From Emticicia oligotrophica DSM 17448 (lineage in GTDB: Bacteria; Bacteroidota; Bacteroidia; Cytophagales; Spirosomataceae), in the NCBI RefSeq assembly GCF_000263195.1, contig NC_018748.1, forward strand, positions 4,734,159-4,798,158: a DNA stretch of 64,000 nucleotides, given 5' to 3'. This document shows, one piece after another, positions 38,191-47,314 of this stretch (the first letter of the stretch is position 1; each line of letters opens with the position of its first letter). Position numbers and translations under genes: made by a program. Below the pieces are notes generated by a model. It was not told where the DNA came from, searched no databases, and saw only the letters and a list, made by a program, of their open reading frames with translations.

Positions 38191-38259
38191 GAATCTTATA
38201 ACGTTAATATTACTAATAATGATGGATAAAGTTTTTCAAAGTGTATTTTTCAGACCCAA

Positions 38260-39534
38260 TCAATCAAATTTCACCTTGGTTGCAAGCTGAAAAAAAGAAA
38301 CAGAAACTATAAAAAATATTAGTAGAAAGTTAGGGAAATAAAAACCCATTAAGCTTTCTGTACTACCAACAATACTACAATACAACAGCATACTTCCTAC
38401 AATAATAGATTCTAGTCTAAATAAAGAATATAATTTTTTAATAAGATATATAATTCTGAAATTACACTGCATAAAACAAATAAGTCCGATATAACCCATG
38501 TCGAAAAGAATTGCAAAAATTGAATTATGTGTTGTAATTAAATTATTATTTGTCCAAGAAGAAAAGATATTTGCCCACTGTAGTGATATATTTGAGCCAA
38601 AATGCCCAAACTCTCCATATCCTATTAATTGAAATATCTCAAAAGATAAGAAAAAATTTAAGGACACAGTCCAAATTGTAAACCTGATTAGCTCTGACTC
38701 ATCATCCCCTCTTTGTAAATTATTAACATTGCCAAGTAGAATTGGCATTATTACCGATAATACCACAGGAAGAATGAAATATATAAAAGGACTAATTGAA
38801 AATAAGATTCTATTGTATGAAAAACTACTTCCTTTAAATAAAAATACAAATAAAGAGATAAGAATTGGAATAAAAATTGACATTCGAGAGTCAATGGGCA
38901 CAAGAGTTATAAGTAAAAGTGTAAGACAAATTACTCTGATTACTGAAAACTTAGTAAATAATATTAACAATATTTGTAACATAAAAACAAGACCAATAAC
39001 ACTTGCGAAGCTGTTATATCCTGTAGCAAGAGGATACTTTACCCTTAAAATATTTATTCCAATATTTGCCAATAATAAAGCTGGACTAGCTTCTTGATAG
39101 CTGATTGCTTCGTCTAAGTCTAATTTTATCTGAAAATAATATAGTATAAAGTTAATAAAACAGAAAATTGAAAAAGGAAAAATTATCAATTTTTGTAAAA
39201 TATTTTGAAACTCAAAAAAAGTCCCTAATCTAATGTATTTACAACCAATTGTAATAATGTAAAGGAACATCAATAAATTGGTTAAAAATTTATAAAGGAT
39301 ATTAAAAAAATCTAAAGATGGGTTTGAAGTACGAACTAGTGATATTAAAAAAAGTATCATTATTCCAATTAAACTTTTATTATTTTTGCTAGTACAAAAT
39401 TTTGAAACACTGTTAAATTGTTTCAAAATTTGATATAAAACACAACTATTCATTAATAATTTTAGAAGAATTATCTTTCCTAAAGCTGAACTATGCAATA
39501 AAATTAAAAATATGGTAAAAATATCAAATGGCAT
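38260..39534 (-). CDS. Wzy-like O-antigen/EPS polymerase, multi-pass membrane protein
   Basis: This 424-residue protein is almost entirely hydrophobic, with about 11 predicted membrane segments. A large periplasmic-type loop around residues 285-345 contains 'LIGYGEFGHFGSNISLQWANIFSSWTNNNLITTHNSIFAILFD'-type sequence. The Gly-Asn-rich loop followed by 'HNSIF' resembles the conserved 'xHN' motif of O-antigen ligase/polymerase proteins. In a locus with a flippase and priming transferase, it is the best Wzy candidate. Sequence divergence in this family is high, so the assignment is partly by context. Confidence 0.75.
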   Translation of the reverse strand: MPFDIFTIFLILLHSSALGKIILLKLLMNSCVLYQILKQFNSVSKFCTSKNNKSLIGIMILFLISLVRTSNPSLDFFNILYKFLTNLLMFLYIITIGCKYIRLGTFFEFQNILQKLIIFPFSIFCFINFILYYFQIKLDLDEAISYQEASPALLLANIGINILRVKYPLATGYNSFASVIGLVFMLQILLILFTKFSVIRVICLTLLLITLVPIDSRMSIFIPILISLFVFLFKGSSFSYNRILFSISPFIYFILPVVLSVIMPILLGNVNNLQRGDDESELIRFTIWTVSLNFFLSFEIFQLIGYGEFGHFGSNISLQWANIFSSWTNNNLITTHNSIFAILFDMGYIGLICFMQCNFRIIYLIKKLYSLFRLESIIVGSMLLYCSIVGSTESLMGFYFPNFLLIFFIVSVSFFQLATKVKFD

Positions 39535-39636
39535 AAAGTTTCTATATTAATAATTTTATTCTCAAATTTTCTTTTTTGTAGCTTTTTAATTTATCATTAA
39601 ATCAAAAGAACTAACATACAAATATAATTATACTCT

Positions 39637-40158
39637 TCATATTATTGGGGCGATATTCTTCCCTAAATCATAATCCAAATTTGCACTTCTTATTCCAATT
39701 TTTTTTGCAGGTATACCCCCTACAATGGAATAAGCTTCTACATTACTCGCTACTACTGCACCTGAAGCAACTACAGCACCTTTTCCAATTTTAACTCCAG
39801 GAAGAATTATTGCTCGAGAGCAAATCCATACATAATCTTCAATAACTACTGGGGCACCAACCTCTTTAAAATCAGAACTTTGAACATCATGATGCAACGT
39901 CCAAATAATTGCTTGAGAACTTATGTTTACATTAGACCCAATGTTTAAACCTTTACGAGCATCTAAAATACAATCATGTCCAATGATTGAGCTATTCCCA
40001 ATGTGTAATTTCATTGGACTTCTGATTTCAAAGCCTCTGTAAAGACCAACAGATGTACCAATATTTGCTCCCAAAGCTCTAATTAATAATACTCTTAGAG
40101 TATGAAATGGTAGCTTAGAAATAAATTTTATTACTATATATAAAAAGACAAATCTCAT
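39637..40158 (-). CDS. Left-handed beta-helix acyltransferase (WcaF/WcaB-like)
   Basis: This 173-residue protein has hexapeptide repeats ('IGNSSIIGHDCILDARKGLNIGSNVNIS', then 'VIEDYVWICSRAIILPGVKIGKGAVVASGAVVASNV') and the catalytic 'WTLHHDVQ' histidines near 91. It ends in 'IVGGIPAKKIGIRS'. It probably O-acetylates a sugar of the polysaccharide using acetyl-CoA. The trimeric fold and length are standard. It sits between the polymerase and DUF115 genes. Confidence 0.92.
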   Translation of the reverse strand: MRFVFLYIVIKFISKLPFHTLRVLLIRALGANIGTSVGLYRGFEIRSPMKLHIGNSSIIGHDCILDARKGLNIGSNVNISSQAIIWTLHHDVQSSDFKEVGAPVVIEDYVWICSRAIILPGVKIGKGAVVASGAVVASNVEAYSIVGGIPAKKIGIRSANLDYDLGKNIAPII

Positions 40159-40172
40159 ATTTGTAAATATAA

Positions 40173-41003
40173 TTAATCAGTTAAAAAATCTTTCAAACTT
40201 TTTCTCTCGTAAATCTCCAATAAACCGCCTTCCGTTGAATTATAAATTTTCTTCCCTGCATTCAAGTATGTTTCTCTTGCCAGTTGATAATGATATTCAG
40301 AACTTAAAAGGTCAGGAAGTTGCCATAAATCTTTGGTTGTAAAATAGTTTGGATCGAAATGGTTATTATCTTGAGTGTCCAACTTAATTGTTTTATTTGG
40401 AGAACCTTTTGATGCAAAACTATGATCACAACCTACCAAAGTAACCTCTTCAAAGCCCAAATGAAACGCAAGTTGAAGTGCAACATAAGTGACTGTTGAA
40501 CCCTGACAAACTGATGAAGAAATATCTCCTGCAAATCTTCCATGTAGAGTAGAACTATGAAGTATATGTAATTGCGAATTTTTATTGAAATCTTTAACTC
40601 TCAATTTACATTGTTTAAAAGCAGCAAAATCTAAAAAAAGAGGTATTGATGTCGCCATAAAAAAATCCTTATTTTGTTCAAGTACAAATGGATTAACACA
40701 AGCAATAAAGTTTGGTCTAAATTGTGTTTTATCAAATAACAAATTTATTTTGTTTAACCCAATTGTAAAAACATTTGATTGACTCAACATATCGAAGTCT
40801 ACATTATTTAATGAGGGCCCGTTACATAGTATCACACATTTTTTTCCCGCATACCTGTTTTTTAACTTTTTAATTTTTTGATAATTCCCAAAATAGTTAT
40901 TGGAAAACAAATCAAACTTCAACTTACCTAAGACAAGTCTCATCCCTTCATAATAATGATTTAGGGTCGTAGCACTTAGGTATTTTGTATATAACTGTTC
41001 CAT
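40173..41003 (-). CDS. DUF115/GT42-like protein, candidate sugar transferase
   Basis: This 276-residue protein has 'KKCVILCNGPSLNNVDFDML' (about 54), 'GLNKINLLFD', 'CVNPFVLEQN', 'CQGSTVTYVALQLAFHLGFEEVTLVGCDHSF' (about 166-196) and 'IYNSTEGGLLEI' near the end. The N-terminal 'NGPSL' loop and the 'G...ALxLGxxEVxLxGxD' strand are shared by DUF115 proteins and by Campylobacter-type GT42 sialyltransferases, which use CMP-sugars. A CMP-sugar synthetase is encoded 4 kb away in the same locus, so this is a candidate transferase for it. That is inference. Confidence 0.65.
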   Translation of the reverse strand: MEQLYTKYLSATTLNHYYEGMRLVLGKLKFDLFSNNYFGNYQKIKKLKNRYAGKKCVILCNGPSLNNVDFDMLSQSNVFTIGLNKINLLFDKTQFRPNFIACVNPFVLEQNKDFFMATSIPLFLDFAAFKQCKLRVKDFNKNSQLHILHSSTLHGRFAGDISSSVCQGSTVTYVALQLAFHLGFEEVTLVGCDHSFASKGSPNKTIKLDTQDNNHFDPNYFTTKDLWQLPDLLSSEYHYQLARETYLNAGKKIYNSTEGGLLEIYERKSLKDFLTD

Positions 41004-41084
41004 ACACGCTTATTAATTAAAATGAAAATTTTTATTTATCGTAATTGTTAAAATGATGCTCAATTAACACTCAATGATGTACAA

Positions 41085-42488
41085 TCATAATAATTCAAGA
41101 GCTAAAAAATTGATTACTAATATAATTATGCAAGGTATAATACCTTTCATTTCAAACTTTAATGGGTTCACATTCAATAATTGGTATGACTTATATGGTG
41201 CATACCAAGAATAACAGAGTAAATAACCTATTATCATACCAATTGGAAATGACATAACACCAATATACTTAAATAATAAAACTGATGATATTATCATTAA
41301 AACACCTGTTATACCATTTAGATAATGCCATATTATTTTATTTGTTGTACTATATACTTGAAGATGCATTGCACCATATCTTTCTATAAGAAAAGCTATT
41401 CCAAGTAATGACCATAATCCTTTGGAGGGAAAATCTACATGAGAATGAATTATTTTAAAGATAATATCACTAAAATAGGAAAATAAGAGCACAAAAAAGG
41501 TAAAAAAATAATATACCAAATTCATATTTTTTATGCTGACATTAGCAAGTTCCTTCATATCTCCTTTACTGTATAATGATGAGAGCAGAGGAATTCTGCT
41601 ATAAAACGGTGCTTGTGAAAAATTTCTAATATTTTGTATTAGGTTTAGGCCTACTAAGTAAGAGCCTAGTAGCTGGGGGTTAGCAATTTGCCCATATATA
41701 AATGCTGAAGACTGAACAACTCCCTGTGATAATAATATACCAAAACCACTTTTAAGAGCACTTGGGACAACCATCTTTAAAATCTCATCTTTTTTAGAAA
41801 ACTTAAAACTTTTCAGGTTTATATCTGGAAACTTATTTTTTACTAATAAAGAATTTCTTACAACGGCAATCATTAGCCAAAATTGATTAATTAAAATAAC
41901 ATTGAAAATATTACTTTGAAAAGTAAAAATATATATTACAATTGAACTAGTGCTTATTAAATTAAATAGAGTATCCCATCTTCTTACCAAGGGTATAAGA
42001 TTAGCTCCCTGCAGAAGATTTAAATAAATATTTCCCCACAATAAATATGGAAAAGTAACCACAAAACACACCCAAACTACTAAAGCATTAAAGTAATCAG
42101 TTGTTTTATTTATAATATCAATAAGTAACCAAGTTCCAAAAGTGCTTAAAGTAAGTAAAGAAATAATGGATAAAATTTTATAAATCCACCTCATTATACC
42201 ATATATTCTTTTTATATAATCTTGATAAGCATCTTTTTTTTCACTATCAGTAGTAATATTCTTAAAAGATCCGTAAGCAATAATTCTTACAAATGCAGAA
42301 CCAAAACCCGAATCAAGTAAAACTAATAGAGACAATATTATCGAAATAAAATACCAATAATTCACATCTCCTGCTTTAAAACGGTTCAGAACTAATGGTG
42401 TAATTAGAATAATATTTGCAGATTTGGATAAAAAGCTTGCCCATGTAGTGAATGTCGGGGAATTCCAAATTTTTTCAAATTTTATCAT
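41085..42488 (-). CDS. Wzx-like polysaccharide flippase
   Basis: This 467-residue membrane protein has about 12-14 hydrophobic segments in the MATE/MOP arrangement. It begins with a helix 'TTWASFLSKSANIILITPLVL' and has repeated Gly/Pro-containing helices. Together with a priming transferase and Wzy-like protein it probably flips the lipid-linked repeat unit across the inner membrane. It is too divergent to assign the substrate. It follows the exported TIM-barrel-like gene by 27 bases on the same strand. Confidence 0.88.
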   Translation of the reverse strand: MIKFEKIWNSPTFTTWASFLSKSANIILITPLVLNRFKAGDVNYWYFISIILSLLVLLDSGFGSAFVRIIAYGSFKNITTDSEKKDAYQDYIKRIYGIMRWIYKILSIISLLTLSTFGTWLLIDIINKTTDYFNALVVWVCFVVTFPYLLWGNIYLNLLQGANLIPLVRRWDTLFNLISTSSIVIYIFTFQSNIFNVILINQFWLMIAVVRNSLLVKNKFPDINLKSFKFSKKDEILKMVVPSALKSGFGILLSQGVVQSSAFIYGQIANPQLLGSYLVGLNLIQNIRNFSQAPFYSRIPLLSSLYSKGDMKELANVSIKNMNLVYYFFTFFVLLFSYFSDIIFKIIHSHVDFPSKGLWSLLGIAFLIERYGAMHLQVYSTTNKIIWHYLNGITGVLMIISSVLLFKYIGVMSFPIGMIIGYLLCYSWYAPYKSYQLLNVNPLKFEMKGIIPCIIILVINFLALELL

Positions 42489-42515
42489 TTTCTTTATCCA
42501 AACAGGTTATTTTCA

Positions 42516-43670
42516 TTAATCTTCTTTATTTCTTATTATATATTTTTTATTTGATATTTTTTTGAATTGCAAAGTAAGTAAACTGTAATCCTTATTTCTA
42601 ATTATTTTATAACCTTTGAATAAAGAGTAGTTTTTATACAAAGTGGCTAAAATATCAACATCTAAATAATATCTCATTGGTTTATTATCTTTCCCTGTTC
42701 CTATAAAGACATCCCAAGGTGCAATCGCTGTAATAGAGTATTTCTTACACAATAAAAGAAATTGTAGATTTAAATCAATGTCATTTGAAACTAAAGTAAA
42801 AGATTGAGATTTTTTTAACTCATTATTTATTTTTACAATTCTCTGGAAATATCTATCGGTTAGTGAATCTGTAACTATTTCGCAAATTCCTCCATCAAAT
42901 ATACTATAAATAGAATCCCACTTTCCTCTGTAGTTATTAGTAATTAACTGTATATTTCCAGAATAACTTTTAATTGTTTCTTTCCAATTATTTAAAAATT
43001 CAATGACAGATTTTCTTTGAAAATCACAAAACTCCTTTCGGTATAATATTGTATTATCTTTGTATTTAAACACCTTTATACCTTGTGAATTCAAATACTC
43101 CTTGTAATTAAATATATCATTGATTTCATTATGTCCTAAGTCTATTAAGTAGCGAGTAAACTTATTCACACAAAACTCACAAAAACATCCTCCAGATTCA
43201 AGTGATTGCTCATTAAATCTTGAATCATCGACTAATATAGCATAAGGTCCTAAATCAACTAACTGTTTAGTTTTTTTTATAAATAAATCATTAAAAAAGG
43301 GAGAATTTACACAACCCCAATTGGGATTTTTTTGATTCCAAACTTTCATCCATGGAGCAACATATTTTACATCATTTAATCCAATGATTCTTCCTCTTAT
43401 AGTATACTCTCCTGAATCAGGAACCTGAGGATTAATAGCTAAACTAAACTTAATGTTTCTATCTTTTAGAAGCTTTATTTTACTACTATCTGAACAATAC
43501 ATCCAATCAATTTGAGTCACACTTAGCTTATCAATAATATTTAGTGTACTCAAAGTATCATTTTTACTTGTGGGATGAAAAAACCTTGACGAAATACTTA
43601 TCTCTCCTTTCTGACTAAAAGAATGTTGAATTAAAATGAAAGAACAACAAATAAAGATGAAATTCTTCAT
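42516..43670 (-). CDS. Exported TIM-barrel-like protein, possible glycoside hydrolase
   Basis: Residues 1-19 form a signal peptide (cut near SFS|Q). The 384-residue protein has a repeating strand-helix pattern with 'IDWMYCSDSSKIKLLKDRNIKFSLAINP' at the start of a barrel, 'YAILVDDSRFNEQ' (acidic strand end, about 149) and a Cys cluster 'GGCFCEFCVNKF' (about 163-174). The Cys cluster resembles the CxCxxC zinc site of GH42-like and Gal-trimerisation proteins. A later 'ITAIAPWDVFIGTG' could be a C-terminal barrel strand. No family is firmly recognised; it may trim the polymer. Confidence 0.5.
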   Translation of the reverse strand: MKNFIFICCSFILIQHSFSQKGEISISSRFFHPTSKNDTLSTLNIIDKLSVTQIDWMYCSDSSKIKLLKDRNIKFSLAINPQVPDSGEYTIRGRIIGLNDVKYVAPWMKVWNQKNPNWGCVNSPFFNDLFIKKTKQLVDLGPYAILVDDSRFNEQSLESGGCFCEFCVNKFTRYLIDLGHNEINDIFNYKEYLNSQGIKVFKYKDNTILYRKEFCDFQRKSVIEFLNNWKETIKSYSGNIQLITNNYRGKWDSIYSIFDGGICEIVTDSLTDRYFQRIVKINNELKKSQSFTLVSNDIDLNLQFLLLCKKYSITAIAPWDVFIGTGKDNKPMRYYLDVDILATLYKNYSLFKGYKIIRNKDYSLLTLQFKKISNKKYIIRNKED

Positions 43671-43704
43671 TAGATATCAAGATTAAATATTTCTACATTC
43701 CAGA

Positions 43705-44439
43705 CTACAAATCCTTTAAAACCGAGCTAATTCCTCCATCTAAAGACAAGTTTGCACCATGTATAAAACCTGAGTTTTCGGAAGCTAAAAATAAAACAAG
43801 CTTTGCTACATCATTAGGATAACCAATTCTTTGAACAGGGTGTAACATCCTTAGTTGATTTAAAGCTTCTTCATTGCCATCAAAGCCAGCCAATAGCATA
43901 TCAGTTTGGATAGCTGCTGGGCTTATTGCATTAACTCTAACTCTTCCTTCCAAATCAACAGCTAATGCTTTCGTTAGTCCGATTAGAGCACTTTTTGAAG
44001 TAGCATAACTAATAAAACGTGGTTTGGTTAATTGTTGATGAATACTACCTATATTAATAATACAACCTTGTGTTTGCTCTAATCGAGTTAAAAATAATTG
44101 ACTTAGCAATAGAGGTCCTGTTAGATTTACATTCAAAGTTTCTTGCCAATGTTCTAATTTTAAATCATCTAATCTATCCAACAATTGAACTGCAGCATTA
44201 TTTACAAGTACATCTAATGCCGAAATATTGTTATCAAAATAATTTATAAATTTGTCCCTATACTGATAATCAGAACAATACATATTGAGGTCGAAAACTA
44301 TTAGTTTATCAACAAAGTCAACTTGTTCAGGTCTAATATCTAATCCATATACAAAATAGCCATTTTCTTTGAACATTTTGGCAATTGAACTACCTATTCC
44401 ACCTAAAACCCCCGTTATTAATATGCTCTTTTGTTTCAT
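43705..44439 (-). CDS. Short-chain dehydrogenase/reductase
   Basis: This 244-residue protein is a classical SDR: the cofactor loop 'ITGVLGGIGSSIAKMF' (about 7-22), 'LVNNAAVQ' (NNAG-like, about 92), the catalytic Ser in 'NIGSIHQQ' and YxxxK in 'SYATSKSALIGL' (about 160). It closes the three-gene set SDR, 2-hydroxyacid dehydrogenase and CMP-sugar synthetase. Gaps are only 9 and 2 bases, so the set should act in one pathway. The sugar substrate is unknown. Confidence 0.92.
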   Translation of the reverse strand: MKQKSILITGVLGGIGSSIAKMFKENGYFVYGLDIRPEQVDFVDKLIVFDLNMYCSDYQYRDKFINYFDNNISALDVLVNNAAVQLLDRLDDLKLEHWQETLNVNLTGPLLLSQLFLTRLEQTQGCIINIGSIHQQLTKPRFISYATSKSALIGLTKALAVDLEGRVRVNAISPAAIQTDMLLAGFDGNEEALNQLRMLHPVQRIGYPNDVAKLVLFLASENSGFIHGANLSLDGGISSVLKDL

Positions 44440-44448
44440 TACAGTTTT

Positions 44449-45381
44449 TTAAACCCCTAAAAATTCAAATAAATAACTAATTGCTTGGTGGCTTGCTCGA
44501 CGTACCCCTTCGATTGTATTAGAACCATTATGGGTTCCAAATATACATTTATCAAACTCCCTCAAGCCAGAATCAATTGGAAATGGTTCTGTTTCAAAAA
44601 CATCTAATGCTGCTGCTTCAACCTTTCCAGATTGCAAAGCTACCAACAAATCTGCTTCGTTCACTATACCTCCTCTCGAAACATTAATGATATATACACC
44701 ATCTTTCATATTATTTATAATATCAGCATTAACCATATTACGAGTACTAGGTGTCAAAGCACAAGTAGTTATTACAAAATCTGCTTCTTCTATTTTTTCA
44801 GGGAAACTTAGAAAGTTATAATTTTGTAAATCTGATTCTTCTTTATTTACAAAAGGGTCATAAATGTTGATTTTCATATCAAAGCCTTTCAAAAAGCGTG
44901 CAGTAGCTTTTCCTATATCTCCAAATCCAATAAGACCAACTACTAAGCCTGATAAAGATCTGCCAGCTGGTTTCACCCAATTTCCTTTTCTTACTTCTCT
45001 ATCAATGAAATATGTTTGTCTAGCCAAACCTAAAACATAAGAAGTTGCAACAGTAGCAACCTCGGCACCAAACATATTTGGTGTATTTATTATTGGGATT
45101 CCTAGTTTCTTGCAAGCTGCAAAATCAACATTATCAATCCCAACTCCCCATTTCACAGCCGCTTTTAGTTTACCTTTTTTACCTGCGGTAAAAACTCTTT
45201 CAGATGCTGGATCGTCACCAATAATCCAACCATCGACAGTTGGTAATATTTCTTCCAACTCTTCCTCTGAAAGTGTTTGAACTATATTTGGAATAATTAA
45301 TTCAATATTTTTTTCTTCAAAAAAAGAACGAAATTCATCAATTCTTTTGAGCATTGGAGGGCAACTTATTAATACTTTCAT
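44449..45381 (-). CDS. D-isomer-specific 2-hydroxyacid dehydrogenase
   Basis: This 310-residue enzyme has the NAD domain 'GLIGFGDIGKATARFLKGFDMKINIYDPF' (about 146-174), the catalytic Arg in 'INVSRGGIVNEADLL', Glu in 'DVFETEPFP' and His in 'FGTHNGSNT'. It resembles SerA-type phosphoglycerate dehydrogenases without a regulatory domain. In this position, between an SDR and a CMP-sugar synthetase, it is more likely to oxidise or reduce a 2-hydroxy/2-keto acid sugar intermediate than to act in serine synthesis. That is contextual. Confidence 0.92.
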   Translation of the reverse strand: MKVLISCPPMLKRIDEFRSFFEEKNIELIIPNIVQTLSEEELEEILPTVDGWIIGDDPASERVFTAGKKGKLKAAVKWGVGIDNVDFAACKKLGIPIINTPNMFGAEVATVATSYVLGLARQTYFIDREVRKGNWVKPAGRSLSGLVVGLIGFGDIGKATARFLKGFDMKINIYDPFVNKEESDLQNYNFLSFPEKIEEADFVITTCALTPSTRNMVNADIINNMKDGVYIINVSRGGIVNEADLLVALQSGKVEAAALDVFETEPFPIDSGLREFDKCIFGTHNGSNTIEGVRRASHQAISYLFEFLGV

Positions 45382-45383
45382 TA

Positions 45384-46061
45384 TTATTTTCCAGGATAAA
45401 GTTCTTTAAACAAAAATTCTGCTACTTTAAAATTTAATTCAACATCTATATCTTGAGCTTCAATTTCAGGAATTTCATACAAAAAAGGTCTATCACCAAT
45501 TCTATTAAATTTTTTAATTAAGGTTTCTTTGGTAAATAAATACATACAAGAATTTTCCATATAGGTTGGAGGTAAATCTTGAGTTCTTAATAAAATAGCA
45601 GGATTATGATTAATTGCTCTTGCTAACGGATCCCATAAACGTTGTTGCACGCGAGTAACTGTAAACATACTATCATAAATAGGATAAGATTTTATAAAAT
45701 CTTCTATTCCTTTTGAAATTGTCTCTGATGAAAGAATTGGGTTAGTACTGTGAGTCTGAAGATAGAACTCAGACTCAATAGAATTACAAGTATTTAACAA
45801 TACATTATTCATTGGAATAGCCCCATCACGTAGGTGTTCAGGCCTTTCTAATACAATAACCTCAGGATATAAATTCGAAACTTGCTCAATTATTATCGGG
45901 CTATCAGTATCAATCACTACTTTATCAATTTTATTACATGCCAAAAGGCTGTCAACAATTCTATGATAAAGAGGTTTGCCAGCAAAATCACGATAATTTT
46001 TACCTTTCACACGTTCACTTGAATGACGCATAGGAACGATAGCAACAACTTTATACTTCAT
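45384..46061 (-). CDS. Acylneuraminate/KDO-type cytidylyltransferase (CMP-sugar synthetase)
   Basis: This 225-residue protein has the N-terminal CTP-binding 'VAIVPMRHSSERVKGKNYRDFAGKPL' with the mostly Arg/Ser loop of the family, 'VVIDTDSP' (metal-binding DxD) and 'EIPEIEAQDIDVELNFKVAEFLF' at the end. It activates a 2-keto-3-deoxy acid sugar or similar acid as a CMP derivative. No neuB or neuC is adjacent, so the substrate is not made by the usual sialic acid route here. It starts the three-gene set with the 2-hydroxyacid dehydrogenase two bases on. Confidence 0.9.
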   Translation of the reverse strand: MKYKVVAIVPMRHSSERVKGKNYRDFAGKPLYHRIVDSLLACNKIDKVVIDTDSPIIIEQVSNLYPEVIVLERPEHLRDGAIPMNNVLLNTCNSIESEFYLQTHSTNPILSSETISKGIEDFIKSYPIYDSMFTVTRVQQRLWDPLARAINHNPAILLRTQDLPPTYMENSCMYLFTKETLIKKFNRIGDRPFLYEIPEIEAQDIDVELNFKVAEFLFKELYPGK

Positions 46062-46104
46062 AATGATTATTTTATATATAAATATTGGAACCTTAGTTAA
46101 TTAT

Positions 46105-47055
46105 CTATTCAGAATATTGTATTTTAGGTGCAGAAATCTCGGCAGGTCTTTGCTTTTTTAGAAAATTAGTTGGATAGTAAAATTTCGTTCTAAGTGAATT
46201 ATCAACATTACCCGAATGATTATACCCTTTTAAAGTCCCCCAAAATTGTAATATTCTAAAAACTGGTATATCAGCTATGTTTTTTAAGAAAACACCATCA
46301 ATAATCGAAAAATAATAATCACTGATTATATTTGTTATAGACAAATAAAAGAAATCCCAAATACCAAACTTGGCATAAGGTACGATTCTTTTAAATGCAA
46401 TGGCTTCTCTATAGTATCTATTAAAAATTTTTTTTGGTGTTTCTTCATGAATATGTACAATCACGGCTTCTGATTCATAGACCAATTTATAACCTTTTTT
46501 CAATATCTTTGATGCCCAATCTAAGTCTTCTAAGCCTGTCAAAGTTTCATCATAAGACTGTTCAATCCATAAAGCTTTTCGTATTGCAGTATTTGCATTA
46601 TTTGAAAAAGGGTGTAACTGATTATAATTTGAGAAAGGAGGAAACCACTTTGCAAGTAAACGCTGTTCTGAATATTTACTTTGCTCATATCCTATCTGCC
46701 TACCATAGACTAAAGCAACCTTTGAATCATTAAAGGGCTCTATCATTTTATCGATCCAGTGGGTATATACTGGATATACATGAGCACTTGCAAACAACAA
46801 AATCTCTCCTTTAGCAAATTCACATCCTTTATTTAATGCAAAACCAAAAGAAAACTCTTCTGGTAATATAGAAATTACTGAAGCCCCCATCGATTCAGCA
46901 ATTTCTACTGTATTATCAGTAGAACCAGAGTCAACCAAAATTATCTCTATTTCGTGATTAGTTAATTGAGACTGAATTCCACTGATTAATTTACCAATGT
47001 GTTTTTCTTCATTAAAAGCTCTGATTATAATACTACATATCATTTGTCTAATCAA
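46105..47055 (-). CDS. GT2-family glycosyltransferase
   Basis: This 316-residue GT-A enzyme has 'CSIIIRAFNEEKHIGKLISG' at the N-terminus, 'EIILVDSGSTDNTVEIAES' (nucleotide Asp), 'LFASAHVYP' and 'GLEDLDWASKILKKGYKLVYES' (catalytic ED). It has no signal peptide and probably acts on the cytoplasmic side. This RhlC/rhamnosyl-like subclass is common in EPS loci; sugar specificity is unknown. It is separated from Wzc by 259 bases with no gene visible. Confidence 0.92.
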   Translation of the reverse strand: MIRQMICSIIIRAFNEEKHIGKLISGIQSQLTNHEIEIILVDSGSTDNTVEIAESMGASVISILPEEFSFGFALNKGCEFAKGEILLFASAHVYPVYTHWIDKMIEPFNDSKVALVYGRQIGYEQSKYSEQRLLAKWFPPFSNYNQLHPFSNNANTAIRKALWIEQSYDETLTGLEDLDWASKILKKGYKLVYESEAVIVHIHEETPKKIFNRYYREAIAFKRIVPYAKFGIWDFFYLSITNIISDYYFSIIDGVFLKNIADIPVFRILQFWGTLKGYNHSGNVDNSLRTKFYYPTNFLKKQRPAEISAPKIQYSE

Positions 47056-47314
47056 ATAAACAATTAAGAATAAAAATATACATTTTCACAAGAATTAAAA
47101 AGAGCCTTAAACTCAGATTTGTGCTTCAAACCAATAGTCTAATGTTTACTCAGGTTAATAATACCATTGACTTTGATAAATATATAAAGAAATTTTTATA
47201 TCAAAAACAAAATTTAGTGAATGGTGTTAGGTTCTTAAAATATTACAAAAACATACTATTTATGTAATAAAAAGATTAAGTATTTATCTTAAACATTTAT
47301 AAATAATAAAAAAA

